Shown here piece by piece: positions 16,644 to 23,986 of a stretch of 64,000 nt of DNA; the stretch's first letter is position 1, and the number at the start of each line of letters is the position of its first letter. The notes below the pieces were generated by a model that was not told the origin of the DNA, did no database searches, and was given only the letters and a program-made list of their open reading frames with translations. The DNA comes from LMUY01 sp964242215 (lineage in GTDB: Bacteria > Pseudomonadota > Alphaproteobacteria > Acetobacterales > Acetobacteraceae): contig CAXTCJ010000010.1 in NCBI GenBank assembly GCA_964242215.1, positions 1 to 64,000 on the forward strand. Direction: 5' to 3'. The position numbers were made by a program, and so were the translations under genes.

Positions 16644-16964
16644 CTAGCCGCTCACGGGCTCAAACCGAGGTTTAGCCAGCCCCTCCTCGACCAGGAAGTT
16701 GAGCACGGCATTCGCGATGGGGGCCGCCAGCTCCGGCGGTAGCCGGACGGCAGGCCGCCAGGCGCCATCGGCATCCTTAAAGGTGGGCAAGCGCACCGAG
16801 GTCCGTTCGCCCGGCTCACGCCGCGCCTGGACGCCCAGAATGCCGAAGCTGACGCCCGCCACCTGCACCTCGACATCGACCAGGGCGAACACGGCTTTGC
16901 CCTGCACGGGCCTTGCCGCATTTACGGTGACGGTCACTGGAGCGGTCTCGTCGCCGTCGTCCAT
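16644..16964 (-). CDS. Hypothetical protein, 106 residues, plasmid/island type
   Basis: Not assigned. From the ATG at 16964 (ribosome-binding site AAAGGGGAAACC) the product has an alternating beta pattern VTVTVNAARPVQGKAVFALVDVEVQVAGVSFGILGVQ, then RTSVRLPTFKDADGAWRPAVRLPPELAAPIANAVLNFL. The layout (beta strands, conserved P-x-F-K-DADG, final helix) is reminiscent of SpoVG-like small proteins, but this is a weak resemblance. The frame upstream to 17078 is probably not translated. Confidence 0.6.
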   Translation of the reverse strand: MDDGDETAPVTVTVNAARPVQGKAVFALVDVEVQVAGVSFGILGVQARREPGERTSVRLPTFKDADGAWRPAVRLPPELAAPIANAVLNFLVEEGLAKPRFEPVSG

Positions 16965-17315
16965 GGTTTCCCCTTTGATGGTGCCTTGAGCTAACACAGG
17001 GCATTCGGAATTGTCCCTGGGCATCCCCGTTGGGGCAGGCTTTGCGGGCAGGCCGGAGCCGCAATGCGTCTCCGCCATTCGGCTCCAATCCTTGATGCGA
17101 GAGAGCGATGCGCCAGCCGACGCCGGCAGGAAGGCTTAGGGGCGCTGCCCCTCGCGCCCCGCAAGGGTCTTCGATGAACGGCCGGGCCGTATCCCCATAA
17201 TGCTGCGCATTCCGGGTGATCCCCCTCCCCCCGGCCGCCCTTGCGGCTTGCGCACCCTGACTTCGCCAGTGGGCAGAAGTGCTGATGACCAGCACTTTTA
17301 ACCAATGGAGGAAGT
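16965..17315. promoter_or_regulatory. Intergenic region with hairpin at 17277-17297
   Basis: A 351-base region between divergent genes. Its only clear structure is AAGTGCTG (17277-17284), loop ATGAC, CAGCACTT (17290-17297), followed by TTTAA and then the GGAGGAAG ribosome-binding site of the DUF6876 gene. It could be an operator or a terminator-like attenuator. Nothing else was recognised. Confidence 0.45.
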
Positions 17316-17675
17316 ATGACGAAAACACTCACACTGACTGACTTAGGGCAGTTCATCGGTACGCAAGAGCTGTACCGGCACCGGCTAGTGAAGAAAATTG
17401 TTTACACCGAGGGCGTGCAATACGTGGCAGAGCATGGCGGGGCTTATTGGCTGATCGATGAAATCGCGCTTGCCCAGCAGTTTGAAGCGAAGGTGATTGG
17501 CCTTCTTTTTCAGGTGTGAAAACTGACAGTCAAAGGCAGTGCAGCAACGCTCACGGGCGGCGATGGCGATGGAAAGGTAATCTTCACGAAGAAAATAGAA
17601 TTCACCGACTTCCCGCTCGATGAAGTCAGCTTCTATCTTTGCGATCACACGCTCATGCTTCCTAGTGAATACTAG
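17316..17675 (+). pseudogene. DUF6876 family protein with in-frame TGA at the position of a Trp
   Basis: The frame opens MTKTLTLTDLGQFIGTQELYRH and continues GVQYVAEHGGAYWLIDEIALAQ to a TGA at 17517-17519, then without frame change reads KLTVKGSAATLT, KVIFTKKIEFTDFPLDEVSFYL and LMLPSEY to a TAG at 17673-17675. Family members, as I recall them, have a Trp (TGG) before KLTV, so a single TGG-to-TGA change splits an otherwise intact 119-codon gene. Family function is unknown; members sit on plasmids and islands. A strong terminator follows. Confidence 0.75.
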
Positions 17676-17681
17676 GGTGAT

Positions 17682-17707
17682 GCGGGGCCGCTATTTGGCG
17701 GCCCCGC
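17682..17707 (+). terminator. GC-rich hairpin after DUF6876 gene
   Basis: Perfect 10-bp stem GCGGGGCCGC / GCGGCCCCGC with loop TATTTG, seven bases after the stop codon. There is no immediate T-run, but the stability is high. Confidence 0.6.
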
Positions 17708-17762
17708 TAGAACTGGTATTTTTCGAATAACGTGGCATAATGAATGTTTGGAGGGCCGAGCT

Positions 17763-18035
17763 ATGGCAAATTCAGAGAGATTCGAGATCGAGCTGCCGAC
17801 CGACCTGGCGCAGTTCGTTCACTCGCAAGTAGGGCAAGGCGCGCTGGCGTCCGATGCGGACGTGCTACGGGAGGCCGTACGGCAAGCGGCGCAGCGTGAC
17901 GCCTACCGCGACGAGATGCGCCAGAAGATCGCCGCCGGGGTCGCCTCGCTGCGTGCAGGCAAAGGCGTGGACGGTGAAGCTTTCATGGCCGCGCTCGATG
18001 CCGACCTGGCCGTGCAGGAACGGCAAGGACTCTAG
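17763..18035 (+). CDS. ParD-family ribbon-helix-helix antitoxin
   Basis: A 90-residue antitoxin that should bind its own promoter as a dimer and neutralise the downstream toxin. The N-terminus FEIELPTDLAQFVHSQVGQGALASDADVLREAVRQAAQRD is the ribbon-helix-helix fold, and the C-terminus GVASLRAGKGVDGEAFMAALDADL is the toxin-wrapping tail. ATG at 17763 has GGAGG upstream and is preferred to a TTG at 17748. The stop shares a base with the toxin's GTG start. Confidence 0.88.
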   Translation: MANSERFEIELPTDLAQFVHSQVGQGALASDADVLREAVRQAAQRDAYRDEMRQKIAAGVASLRAGKGVDGEAFMAALDADLAVQERQGL

Positions 18036-18352
18036 TGGCGCAGGGCTACAGCCTCTCGCCGGAGGCCCAGCAGGACATTACCGACATTCGGGAGTTCTAC
18101 GTGCAGGAGGCCGGTGCGCGCGTTGCGCGCTATGTGCTGGCCGAGATCACCCGTGCTTTCCGCTTTCTCGCCACCACCCCAGGAGCCGGACACAGCCGCG
18201 AGGACTTGACCGACGAGCCGGCAAAATTCTGGGCCGTCTTCTCGTATTTGATTGTCTATGATCCGGGGACGCAGCCCATCGGGGTTGCTCGTGTGCTGCA
18301 TGGGAGCCGGGACCTTTCGGCATTGTTTATGGGTGAACCGCCCCACGTTTAA
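18035..18352 (+). CDS. ParE/RelE-family toxin
   Basis: A 105-residue toxin of the ParE branch, whose known members inhibit DNA gyrase. Visible features are YSLSPEAQQDITDIREFYVQEAG at the N-terminus and the C-terminal strand pattern FWAVFSYLIVYDP followed by IGVARVLHGSRDLSALF, in which RVLHGSRDL is characteristic. The start is GTG, overlapping the antitoxin TAG by one base. Autoregulation by the ParD-ParE complex is expected. Confidence 0.88.
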   Translation: MAQGYSLSPEAQQDITDIREFYVQEAGARVARYVLAEITRAFRFLATTPGAGHSREDLTDEPAKFWAVFSYLIVYDPGTQPIGVARVLHGSRDLSALFMGEPPHV

Positions 18353-18384
18353 AGCCACCTCTCAAAAGCCATTAGTAGGGAAGC

Positions 18385-19107
18385 ATGCCGCGTCCATCCA
18401 ACCAAGAAATCGAGGCATATTATTTTGAGAAGTTCCGTGGCGCATACGCCGACTTTCCAGAGGGCGAAATTACACATGCAGATAAGCCGGATGTGACCGT
18501 AATATCCACCGGACGGACCATCGGTATCGAAATTACTAATCTATATATTGAGGACGGAACGAGCCAAACCAGTGAGCAGCAACAGAGAGCCATGCGGCGA
18601 AATATTGTGGCAAAAGCACACAATATTTACCGACAGGCAAAAGGCACCGACGACGTAGAGCTTACAATTTCATTCCATAGCGACAGGCCAGTAAGCGCGG
18701 CTTCCATGCGCACGCTTCCCAAGCGTATCGCGGCATGGACGCTCGAAAGCGGGGCCGCGGCCGGAACGCATTATTACCCATCGGCCCTGGAAGAAATTGC
18801 AATGGTTTACGTCGCGCACCATGAACAACCAACATGGAGGGATATGCAGGTGCATGGGGGACACCTGCTTGACAAAGACCGTCTAGTCAAAACCATCAGA
18901 GCGAAAGAGGCTTCCGCCATGAAGCTAGATTACCGCAAATGCGATGTATACTGGCTTCTGGTGGTGATTGATTTTATTGACCGCGCACAAGATCAAGAAA
19001 TATCAATGGACACTCTTCTTCCAGCATCACCCATATTTGAAAGAGTCATTCTGTTTAAGACAGGTTTTAACGAAATCGTTCTAGCAACCATGCCCGGGGG
19101 CAACTGA
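18385..19107 (+). CDS. Hypothetical protein with PD-(D/E)xK-like nuclease core
   Basis: Family not recognised. The 240-residue product has near its N-terminus KPDVTVISTGRTIGIEIT, in which D36 and E49-x-T51 imitate the D...(D/E)xK signature of restriction-type nucleases with Thr in place of Lys. A basic helical segment (QQQRAMRRNIVAKAHNIYRQAK) and the motif LDYRKCDVYWLLVVIDFIDRAQ follow. AT-richer than flanking chromosome. It lies 33 bases after the toxin gene and just before a HEPN gene, in a defence-like run. Confidence 0.6.
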   Translation: MPRPSNQEIEAYYFEKFRGAYADFPEGEITHADKPDVTVISTGRTIGIEITNLYIEDGTSQTSEQQQRAMRRNIVAKAHNIYRQAKGTDDVELTISFHSDRPVSAASMRTLPKRIAAWTLESGAAAGTHYYPSALEEIAMVYVAHHEQPTWRDMQVHGGHLLDKDRLVKTIRAKEASAMKLDYRKCDVYWLLVVIDFIDRAQDQEISMDTLLPASPIFERVILFKTGFNEIVLATMPGGN

Positions 19108-19139
19108 CAGACGGGAGTACTAACACTAGTTGGAGGCCT

Positions 19140-19733
19140 TTGTTGGCAAAAATCGATAACTCTAAGATTAGCGAATACATTGATGAGCTGCGCCACACAG
19201 TCACAGTGGCGTCTCTCAATTACGATGTATGGCGATCTCTCAAGGATAAGGAGATACGAGAGCAGTTTACCGACACGATGAACGTTTATGCAGGGTTCTT
19301 TATAACTAGCATCAACGCACACTTTGTTGGCTTACTGATTCCGCTCTATCGCTTGTTTGAGAATAAGGCCGACACCTACAACATCCCGAGGCTGCTAGCG
19401 GACCTTCGGCATGGCGCTTTATTGCCTACATTCGCCTTTGTCGAAATCGACAATCTCAACAAGCAGGCCTTGCCATTGTGGGAGAAAGTGAAGGTTCTGC
19501 GTAACAGAGCGTTCGGGCACCGTTCGCGTTCCCACACAACGGCAGCGTTGTTCAAAGAGGCCGACATGTCACCAGATAACCTGAAGGCCCTGATTGATAC
19601 ATCGAAAAAAATACTGAACATTATCTCGCAGGCCTGGCAGAATGACACCCATGAATTCAACGCCGACGCATCCAAGGACACTATTAAACTTCTGAATGAC
19701 TTGAAGGAGTTTAACGCTAGGAAGCGCCATTAA
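19140..19733 (+). CDS. HEPN-domain protein, AbiU2-like
   Basis: A 197-residue all-helical protein. The segment KVKVLRNRAFGHRS places R121 and H127 in the HEPN RNase motif (R-x4-6-H), with a polar Asn after Arg as in active members. The context LPLWEKVKVLRNRAFGHRS resembles AbiU2 abortive-infection proteins. It probably starts at the TTG at 19140 or 19143, with TTGGAGG upstream. It lies between the nuclease-like gene and the TIR gene, all on the plus strand. RNA cleavage in response to infection is inference. Confidence 0.65.
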   Translation: MLAKIDNSKISEYIDELRHTVTVASLNYDVWRSLKDKEIREQFTDTMNVYAGFFITSINAHFVGLLIPLYRLFENKADTYNIPRLLADLRHGALLPTFAFVEIDNLNKQALPLWEKVKVLRNRAFGHRSRSHTTAALFKEADMSPDNLKALIDTSKKILNIISQAWQNDTHEFNADASKDTIKLLNDLKEFNARKRH

Positions 19734-19890
19734 TTGACTTAACGGCGGCAGGGTGTATGCATGCAAACCAACGTTTGGAGGTTATGCAGGGCGAGATTTC
19801 GCGCTATTTCTAGGCGAATATCAATGCATAATGCCGAACCCGGAGGTGGGGGTCGATCCATCCCTGGTTGGTGCACAGGTAGGTCGCTCT

Positions 19891-20847
19891 ATGACGGACT
19901 TTTTTATCAGCTACACGCACGTTGATACCGCTTGGGCGGAGTGGATCAGCTATGTTTTAGAAGAAGAGGGCTTCTCTACGATTGTCCAAGCGTGGGATTT
20001 CCGACCTGGGAGCAACTTCGTTTTGGAGATGCAGAGAGCGTCGGCAGAAGCCGACCGGACATTGATGGTGCTCTCCCCGGATTATTTAAAATCACAATTT
20101 GCATCACCCGAATGGGCCGCAGCATTCTCGGCTGACCCGCAAGGCCTTAATTTGAAACTAGTTCCGGTTCAGGTCAGGCCCTGCAGTCCGACCGGCCTCC
20201 TGGCATCGATTATTCAGATTCGGATAGCAGGTATTGCTAACGATACCGTCGCACGTAAGGTGCTCCTGGCAGGAGTCGACCAGAAACGCGCCAAGCCTTC
20301 CAGTCGTCCGCCTTTTCCGGGGGCCAGCTTACCAGAGCAAAAGGCTTTCCCCGGTGCTACTTCGATGGCTCTCCCTCAACAAACGGCAGCTTTGAGCGTG
20401 CTTCCTCGGTTAAATCGTATTCCTACCGACGTCGAAAAGCGGCGCTTTGTAAGGAGTGGATTTGAAGCAATTAAGGGACTATTCGAAAGCAACTTACAAA
20501 AAGCTTCGCAGGAGGAAGCCCGCATTGAAACAGACTTCCAACTGAGAACAGCCACCGACTTCCGGGCGGAAATATTCCTCGACGGTAGTAGTAAGTGCGT
20601 ATGCCGAATTTGGCAGGGTGGCATGTATTCTGAAAATAACATTTGTTACGGGCAAGGGCGCTCGATGCCCGACAATTCCTGCAATGAGATCATTACGCTC
20701 TCAGAAGACCAAAACGAATTAAGTTTTAAAGCCACGATGGCAATGGGCGCGTCGCTTGGCGGAAAGGAATTTAACACAAAGAGAATGACAGCAACGGACA
20801 CGGCTGAATACCTGTGGAGTTGTTTTGTGGCCCGGCTAGAGGGGTAG
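19891..20847 (+). CDS. TIR-domain protein with unknown C-terminal domain
   Basis: Residues 1-135 form a bacterial TIR domain: MTDFFISYTHVDTAWAEW, AWDFRPGSNFVLEMQRA, DRTLMVLSPDYLKSQFASPEWAAAF and LVPVQVRP. E74 in the SxFxSPEW segment is the expected NADase glutamate. A Pro-rich linker leads to a 130-residue C-terminal domain with GGMYSENNICYGQ, CNEIITLSEDQNE and the end TAEYLWSCFVARLEG. The open frame extends to 19753, but ATG 19891 starts exactly at the domain. It likely acts in antiphage defence by depleting NAD or making a signal. A related tail is found as a remnant at 45041-45298. Confidence 0.85.
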   Translation: MTDFFISYTHVDTAWAEWISYVLEEEGFSTIVQAWDFRPGSNFVLEMQRASAEADRTLMVLSPDYLKSQFASPEWAAAFSADPQGLNLKLVPVQVRPCSPTGLLASIIQIRIAGIANDTVARKVLLAGVDQKRAKPSSRPPFPGASLPEQKAFPGATSMALPQQTAALSVLPRLNRIPTDVEKRRFVRSGFEAIKGLFESNLQKASQEEARIETDFQLRTATDFRAEIFLDGSSKCVCRIWQGGMYSENNICYGQGRSMPDNSCNEIITLSEDQNELSFKATMAMGASLGGKEFNTKRMTATDTAEYLWSCFVARLEG

Positions 20848-20873
20848 CAATTGTAAAGACGGATCTGTGTCTT

Positions 20874-20905
20874 CAGCACGTGATAATCCAGTTTATCACG
20901 TGCTG
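20874..20905. terminator. Bidirectional terminator between TIR and RloC-like genes
   Basis: Perfect 13-bp inverted repeat CAGCACGTGATAA (20874-20886) and TTATCACGTGCTG (20893-20905), loop of six, lying between two convergent stop codons (20847 and 20910). The AT-rich top of the stem could serve both directions. Confidence 0.75.
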
Positions 20906-20909
20906 CCGC

Positions 20910-23210
20910 TTAAGGCCGTCGAGCGAAGGAAACAACCCTAGTGCAGTAATGACTTAGTTCCTGATCATTTATGGCAGCAGTTTCCCAAGCTGCATTAGTG
21001 TCATGATGAAACCGATTCGCGTAATCCACCACCGACTTCAGCTCCGTGATGTCGGTCGCGTTTAGCACCTGATTGACATGGCCTACACGCTGCCTGCACG
21101 TATTAATAAACTGGCCTAGCAACGTGCCTGGCGGAAACGCAGATGGGTAGGCTACCCGGACAAATACTTCCAGCATCGGGCGGAGATCGGCTGCTACAGT
21201 TCTCTCCATTGCGGCATTTCCTGCCCTAATATACTCTATCACTCTTTCAGAGCGCCGGTCGTGCTCCGTAATCATGTCTCGTTTTACGTCCCAGGTCTCC
21301 AGTGTAGACCCCATACCGTCGCGGCTGATTCTAATGGCGCTCCGCGCATTCTTTGGCGCTCCTTCCCAAACGGCACAAAGGAATGGCTTAGAGTGGGAGA
21401 GCACGATCACTTGGGTGACTCGTGTTGCGAGACCAAGAATTTGCTGCACAGTTGTCAGGGAGCGGTGCTCGTCCAGGCTTGTCATAGGGTCGTCGATAAC
21501 GACTATCTTCCTAGCGATCTGAGGGTCATGCTCAATTGACGCAAAGAAAAAAGCCAGCGCCAGCGTATTCCGATCGCCAGCGCTTAAGGTGTTCCGGAAG
21601 GACGGTCCTTGATCCGCTGTCGGGTTTACGGCCACGTTGTTGATTAGTACCTGATATGTTGCCGAAGACCCGCTGCGGTTGTTCACGGAGCCTACTTCAT
21701 GTAGACGGAATCCCGCGTTGAAATGCCCTAGATAAGTGTTGATTGCAGTTTGGTAGATAGGAAATATCTGCTGTCGGTATTGATCGAGAGCAGCGCGAGC
21801 TTGATCCCGGAGGACTTCAGTGGCTTTCTTAGCCGCTTTCTCGGCCAAGTATGCGTCACATATCGGCGCGATCGCCGCGAGATAACGCTGCCGCACGCTA
21901 GTCAGCTTTGCGAGGTCCGCCGTCAGCGTAACGACATTTGCGCCGGCGGCCTTCTCCTTGATGAGGGCGATGGCTGGTCCGAGCGCTTCTAGCTGGCCGA
22001 ATAATTCTAGAAGGGTCTGGCGTTGAGCATGGTAATTTTCTACCGCTTTTGCTGTGTCTTCCGGCAACCGCATGGCTTCGAGTGGGGCCGCAGCTTTCGC
22101 GCGTAGGACGGTCAGCATAGCTTCGCGCGCTGCCACCCATGTCCGCATGAACGAAGCGGTGTCCACGGCGACTTCTGGAATCTGGACAAACTTGCTCCAA
22201 AAATCCCTAGTCTCGATCGCTACCCGGACGGCACGTTCGAATGCGGCCGGTATCTCCCCCCCATGCGCCGTGGTAACGCCTTTGCCTGTGTCCGTGATCG
22301 CCGTTCGTAGAGCTGAGTAGGCATCGCTAAAGTATGCCTGGTAGTGGCGGATCAACGGGGACGTATCGAGATCCTGCGCGCAAAAAGGGCACACTTCACC
22401 GGCTTGTCCCTCAGACACGCTGGTGATGCGGGCCATACCTTCGCTGACCCAGCCTTCTCCGCCTTTACCGAGGTTGCGGAGATGAGCGCGCACGCGCGCC
22501 GCCGCTTCCGCTTCCAGATCGGGAAGTGTTCTTCTGAGCAGCATTGTTGTCGCTTCAATGTCGAACATCGGAAGCGTTAAAGGCAGGAATGCAGTTCGTT
22601 GACGAATAGCGTCCGCCGCTTGTGCGGCAGACAAATTCCGCTGTGCCTCCTCGATCTCTTTATCAACGTTGGGCCGGGATTTCAGGGCACAGAAGGCCTC
22701 CACTGTTAGCGTGCCGCGTGCCGCTCCTGGGACTGCATCTCCCTTTACCCGTAGCGCTTGATTGTGTTGCTCCACGCGAGAGGCATGCCCACGCAGCGTT
22801 GTGTTCAGCCCGACACCCTGCGCACCCAGGATCAATTCGTGAAGGTTCTGACGATGCTCGGCATCAATTTCTGTGCCGGAGCACACATTTGCCGAAACGA
22901 AAGCATCATCAAACACCGTGATGGTATCCAACGACCCGGTCCATGTTCCATGTTGGAACTGAATGATTCCGGCCGGACTACCGGAAGCGATGATGACGTG
23001 CGGTGTTTGCTGTGCACCCAGACGTTGCCGCTCCGTTACAAGACTAGTAACGCCCGTTCCCAATGATCGCAGGATAGTGGCAAGCGTTGTCTTGCCCCTG
23101 CCATTTTCTGCATAAATGAGCTGGATTTTTGAAAACGGGAGCTGGGCACCGGCATTGACAGTGTGAAATTGCCCAATATTTCCGAGCAGCGAGATGCGCT
23201 CAATCGTCAT
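20910..23210 (-). CDS. AAA_13-type ATPase, RloC/PrrC-like candidate anticodon nuclease
   Basis: A 766-residue SMC/ABC-type ATPase: Walker A AENGRGKTT (34-42), a split coiled-coil middle with zinc-hook motif CPFC (274-277), ABC signature LSAGDRNTLA (542-551), Walker B IVVIDDPMTSLDEHR (569-583) and an H-loop in VLSHSKPF. The C-terminus has LRPMLEVF (R677, E681) and NRFHHDTN (H735/H736), which fits the Arg-x3-Glu...His triad of PrrC/RloC anticodon nucleases. ATG at 23210 is preferred over 23252. It is convergent with the TIR gene and flanked by perfect hairpins. Known RloC proteins respond to DNA damage. Confidence 0.8.
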   Translation of the reverse strand: MTIERISLLGNIGQFHTVNAGAQLPFSKIQLIYAENGRGKTTLATILRSLGTGVTSLVTERQRLGAQQTPHVIIASGSPAGIIQFQHGTWTGSLDTITVFDDAFVSANVCSGTEIDAEHRQNLHELILGAQGVGLNTTLRGHASRVEQHNQALRVKGDAVPGAARGTLTVEAFCALKSRPNVDKEIEEAQRNLSAAQAADAIRQRTAFLPLTLPMFDIEATTMLLRRTLPDLEAEAAARVRAHLRNLGKGGEGWVSEGMARITSVSEGQAGEVCPFCAQDLDTSPLIRHYQAYFSDAYSALRTAITDTGKGVTTAHGGEIPAAFERAVRVAIETRDFWSKFVQIPEVAVDTASFMRTWVAAREAMLTVLRAKAAAPLEAMRLPEDTAKAVENYHAQRQTLLELFGQLEALGPAIALIKEKAAGANVVTLTADLAKLTSVRQRYLAAIAPICDAYLAEKAAKKATEVLRDQARAALDQYRQQIFPIYQTAINTYLGHFNAGFRLHEVGSVNNRSGSSATYQVLINNVAVNPTADQGPSFRNTLSAGDRNTLALAFFFASIEHDPQIARKIVVIDDPMTSLDEHRSLTTVQQILGLATRVTQVIVLSHSKPFLCAVWEGAPKNARSAIRISRDGMGSTLETWDVKRDMITEHDRRSERVIEYIRAGNAAMERTVAADLRPMLEVFVRVAYPSAFPPGTLLGQFINTCRQRVGHVNQVLNATDITELKSVVDYANRFHHDTNAAWETAAINDQELSHYCTRVVSFARRP

Positions 23211-23310
23211 TGCCAGCCTTCCCACCCAGTCAATAATTTGGTGACAAGGCATACAGTTAACGCCTGGGACGATCTAGCAACAATAATTGTCTAATTATCT
23301 GGACAAGCTA

Positions 23311-23346
23311 TGCTGTGCAACATAATGTCCTTTATGTTGCACAGCA
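23311..23346. repeat. Large perfect hairpin upstream of the RloC-like gene
   Basis: TGCTGTGCAACATAA (23311-23325) and TTATGTTGCACAGCA (23332-23346) are perfectly complementary over 15 bp, with a 6-base loop, 101 bp before the RloC-like start. The top of the stem (ATAA-N6-TTAT) is identical in form to the hairpin on the other side of the gene at 20874-20905. It could be a terminator insulating the gene or an operator. Confidence 0.6.
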
Positions 23347-23529
23347 GCGGGGCAGTCGGTATATCTGATCAACCTCGATAACGAGCTTTGGAACCCGCCT
23401 GGCGGTTAAACGGCATATCCCCGTGAAAAGGCGGCAGCGCCGATCATCAAGGGGCTGAAGCGGCACCCCTCCTCGCTCGTCCAGTTTACCAGGAGGGTGG
23501 GTGCTTCGGTGGTGGCACCCGCCTCATGC

Positions 23530-23871
23530 AGCGCCTCAAGATCTCGAGCCCGGCCAGCACGCCGTAGCGGCCATCGAACTTACCGGCGGTCGGCTGCGTG
23601 TCGAGGTGGCTGCCGACCAGCACGGGCTTGCGCCCGGCGTCGCGTCCGTCGCGGCGTAGCGCCATGTTGCCCAGCCGATCTGTCGTGACCGCGAGTCCGA
23701 TCTCCCGATCTCCGCTCCCCATTGGGCCAGCGGCGCCCGGGCCTGCCCGTCGAGTGCGCAGAGCGCGGGCCGGTTGTTGCCACCCTCCGACGTCGTCCCG
23801 ATGGCGGCCATGTCCATCAGGCTGTGCCAGAGCCGTTCGGTGGAGAGCGGCAGGTTCGATAAGCCGGTCAC
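23530..23871 (-). pseudogene. 5' fragment of a Zn-dependent amidohydrolase (carbamoylase/allantoate amidohydrolase type)
   Basis: The start MTGLSNLPLSTERLWHSLMDMAAIG, followed by QWGAEIG and then, in another frame, LAVTTDRLGNMALRR, VLVGSHLDTQPTAGKFDG and YGVLAGLEIL, is the N-terminus of the M20-like N-carbamoyl amino-acid hydrolase family (GSHLDTQ carries metal ligands). The frame changes at 23698-23713, where the octamer GGAGATCG occurs twice in tandem; removing one copy restores one frame. Nothing of the remaining 300 residues follows, so the gene is both frameshifted and truncated, next to the island edge. Confidence 0.75.
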
Positions 23872-23986
23872 GTCAGGGTCAGTTCGCGATCCAGGTGGCC
23901 ATACCTCAACCGATCACGTAAGCGCCTGCCTTGCACACATCCTTGAGCCGACCTGTCGAACGAAGGCGAATTGGTAATGGACATCG

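Noticed and set aside
17316..17675. Alternative genetic code with TGA as Trp
   Set aside because: Many intact genes here end in TGA (for example aroQ, ribA and several ATGA overlaps), so TGA is a normal stop.
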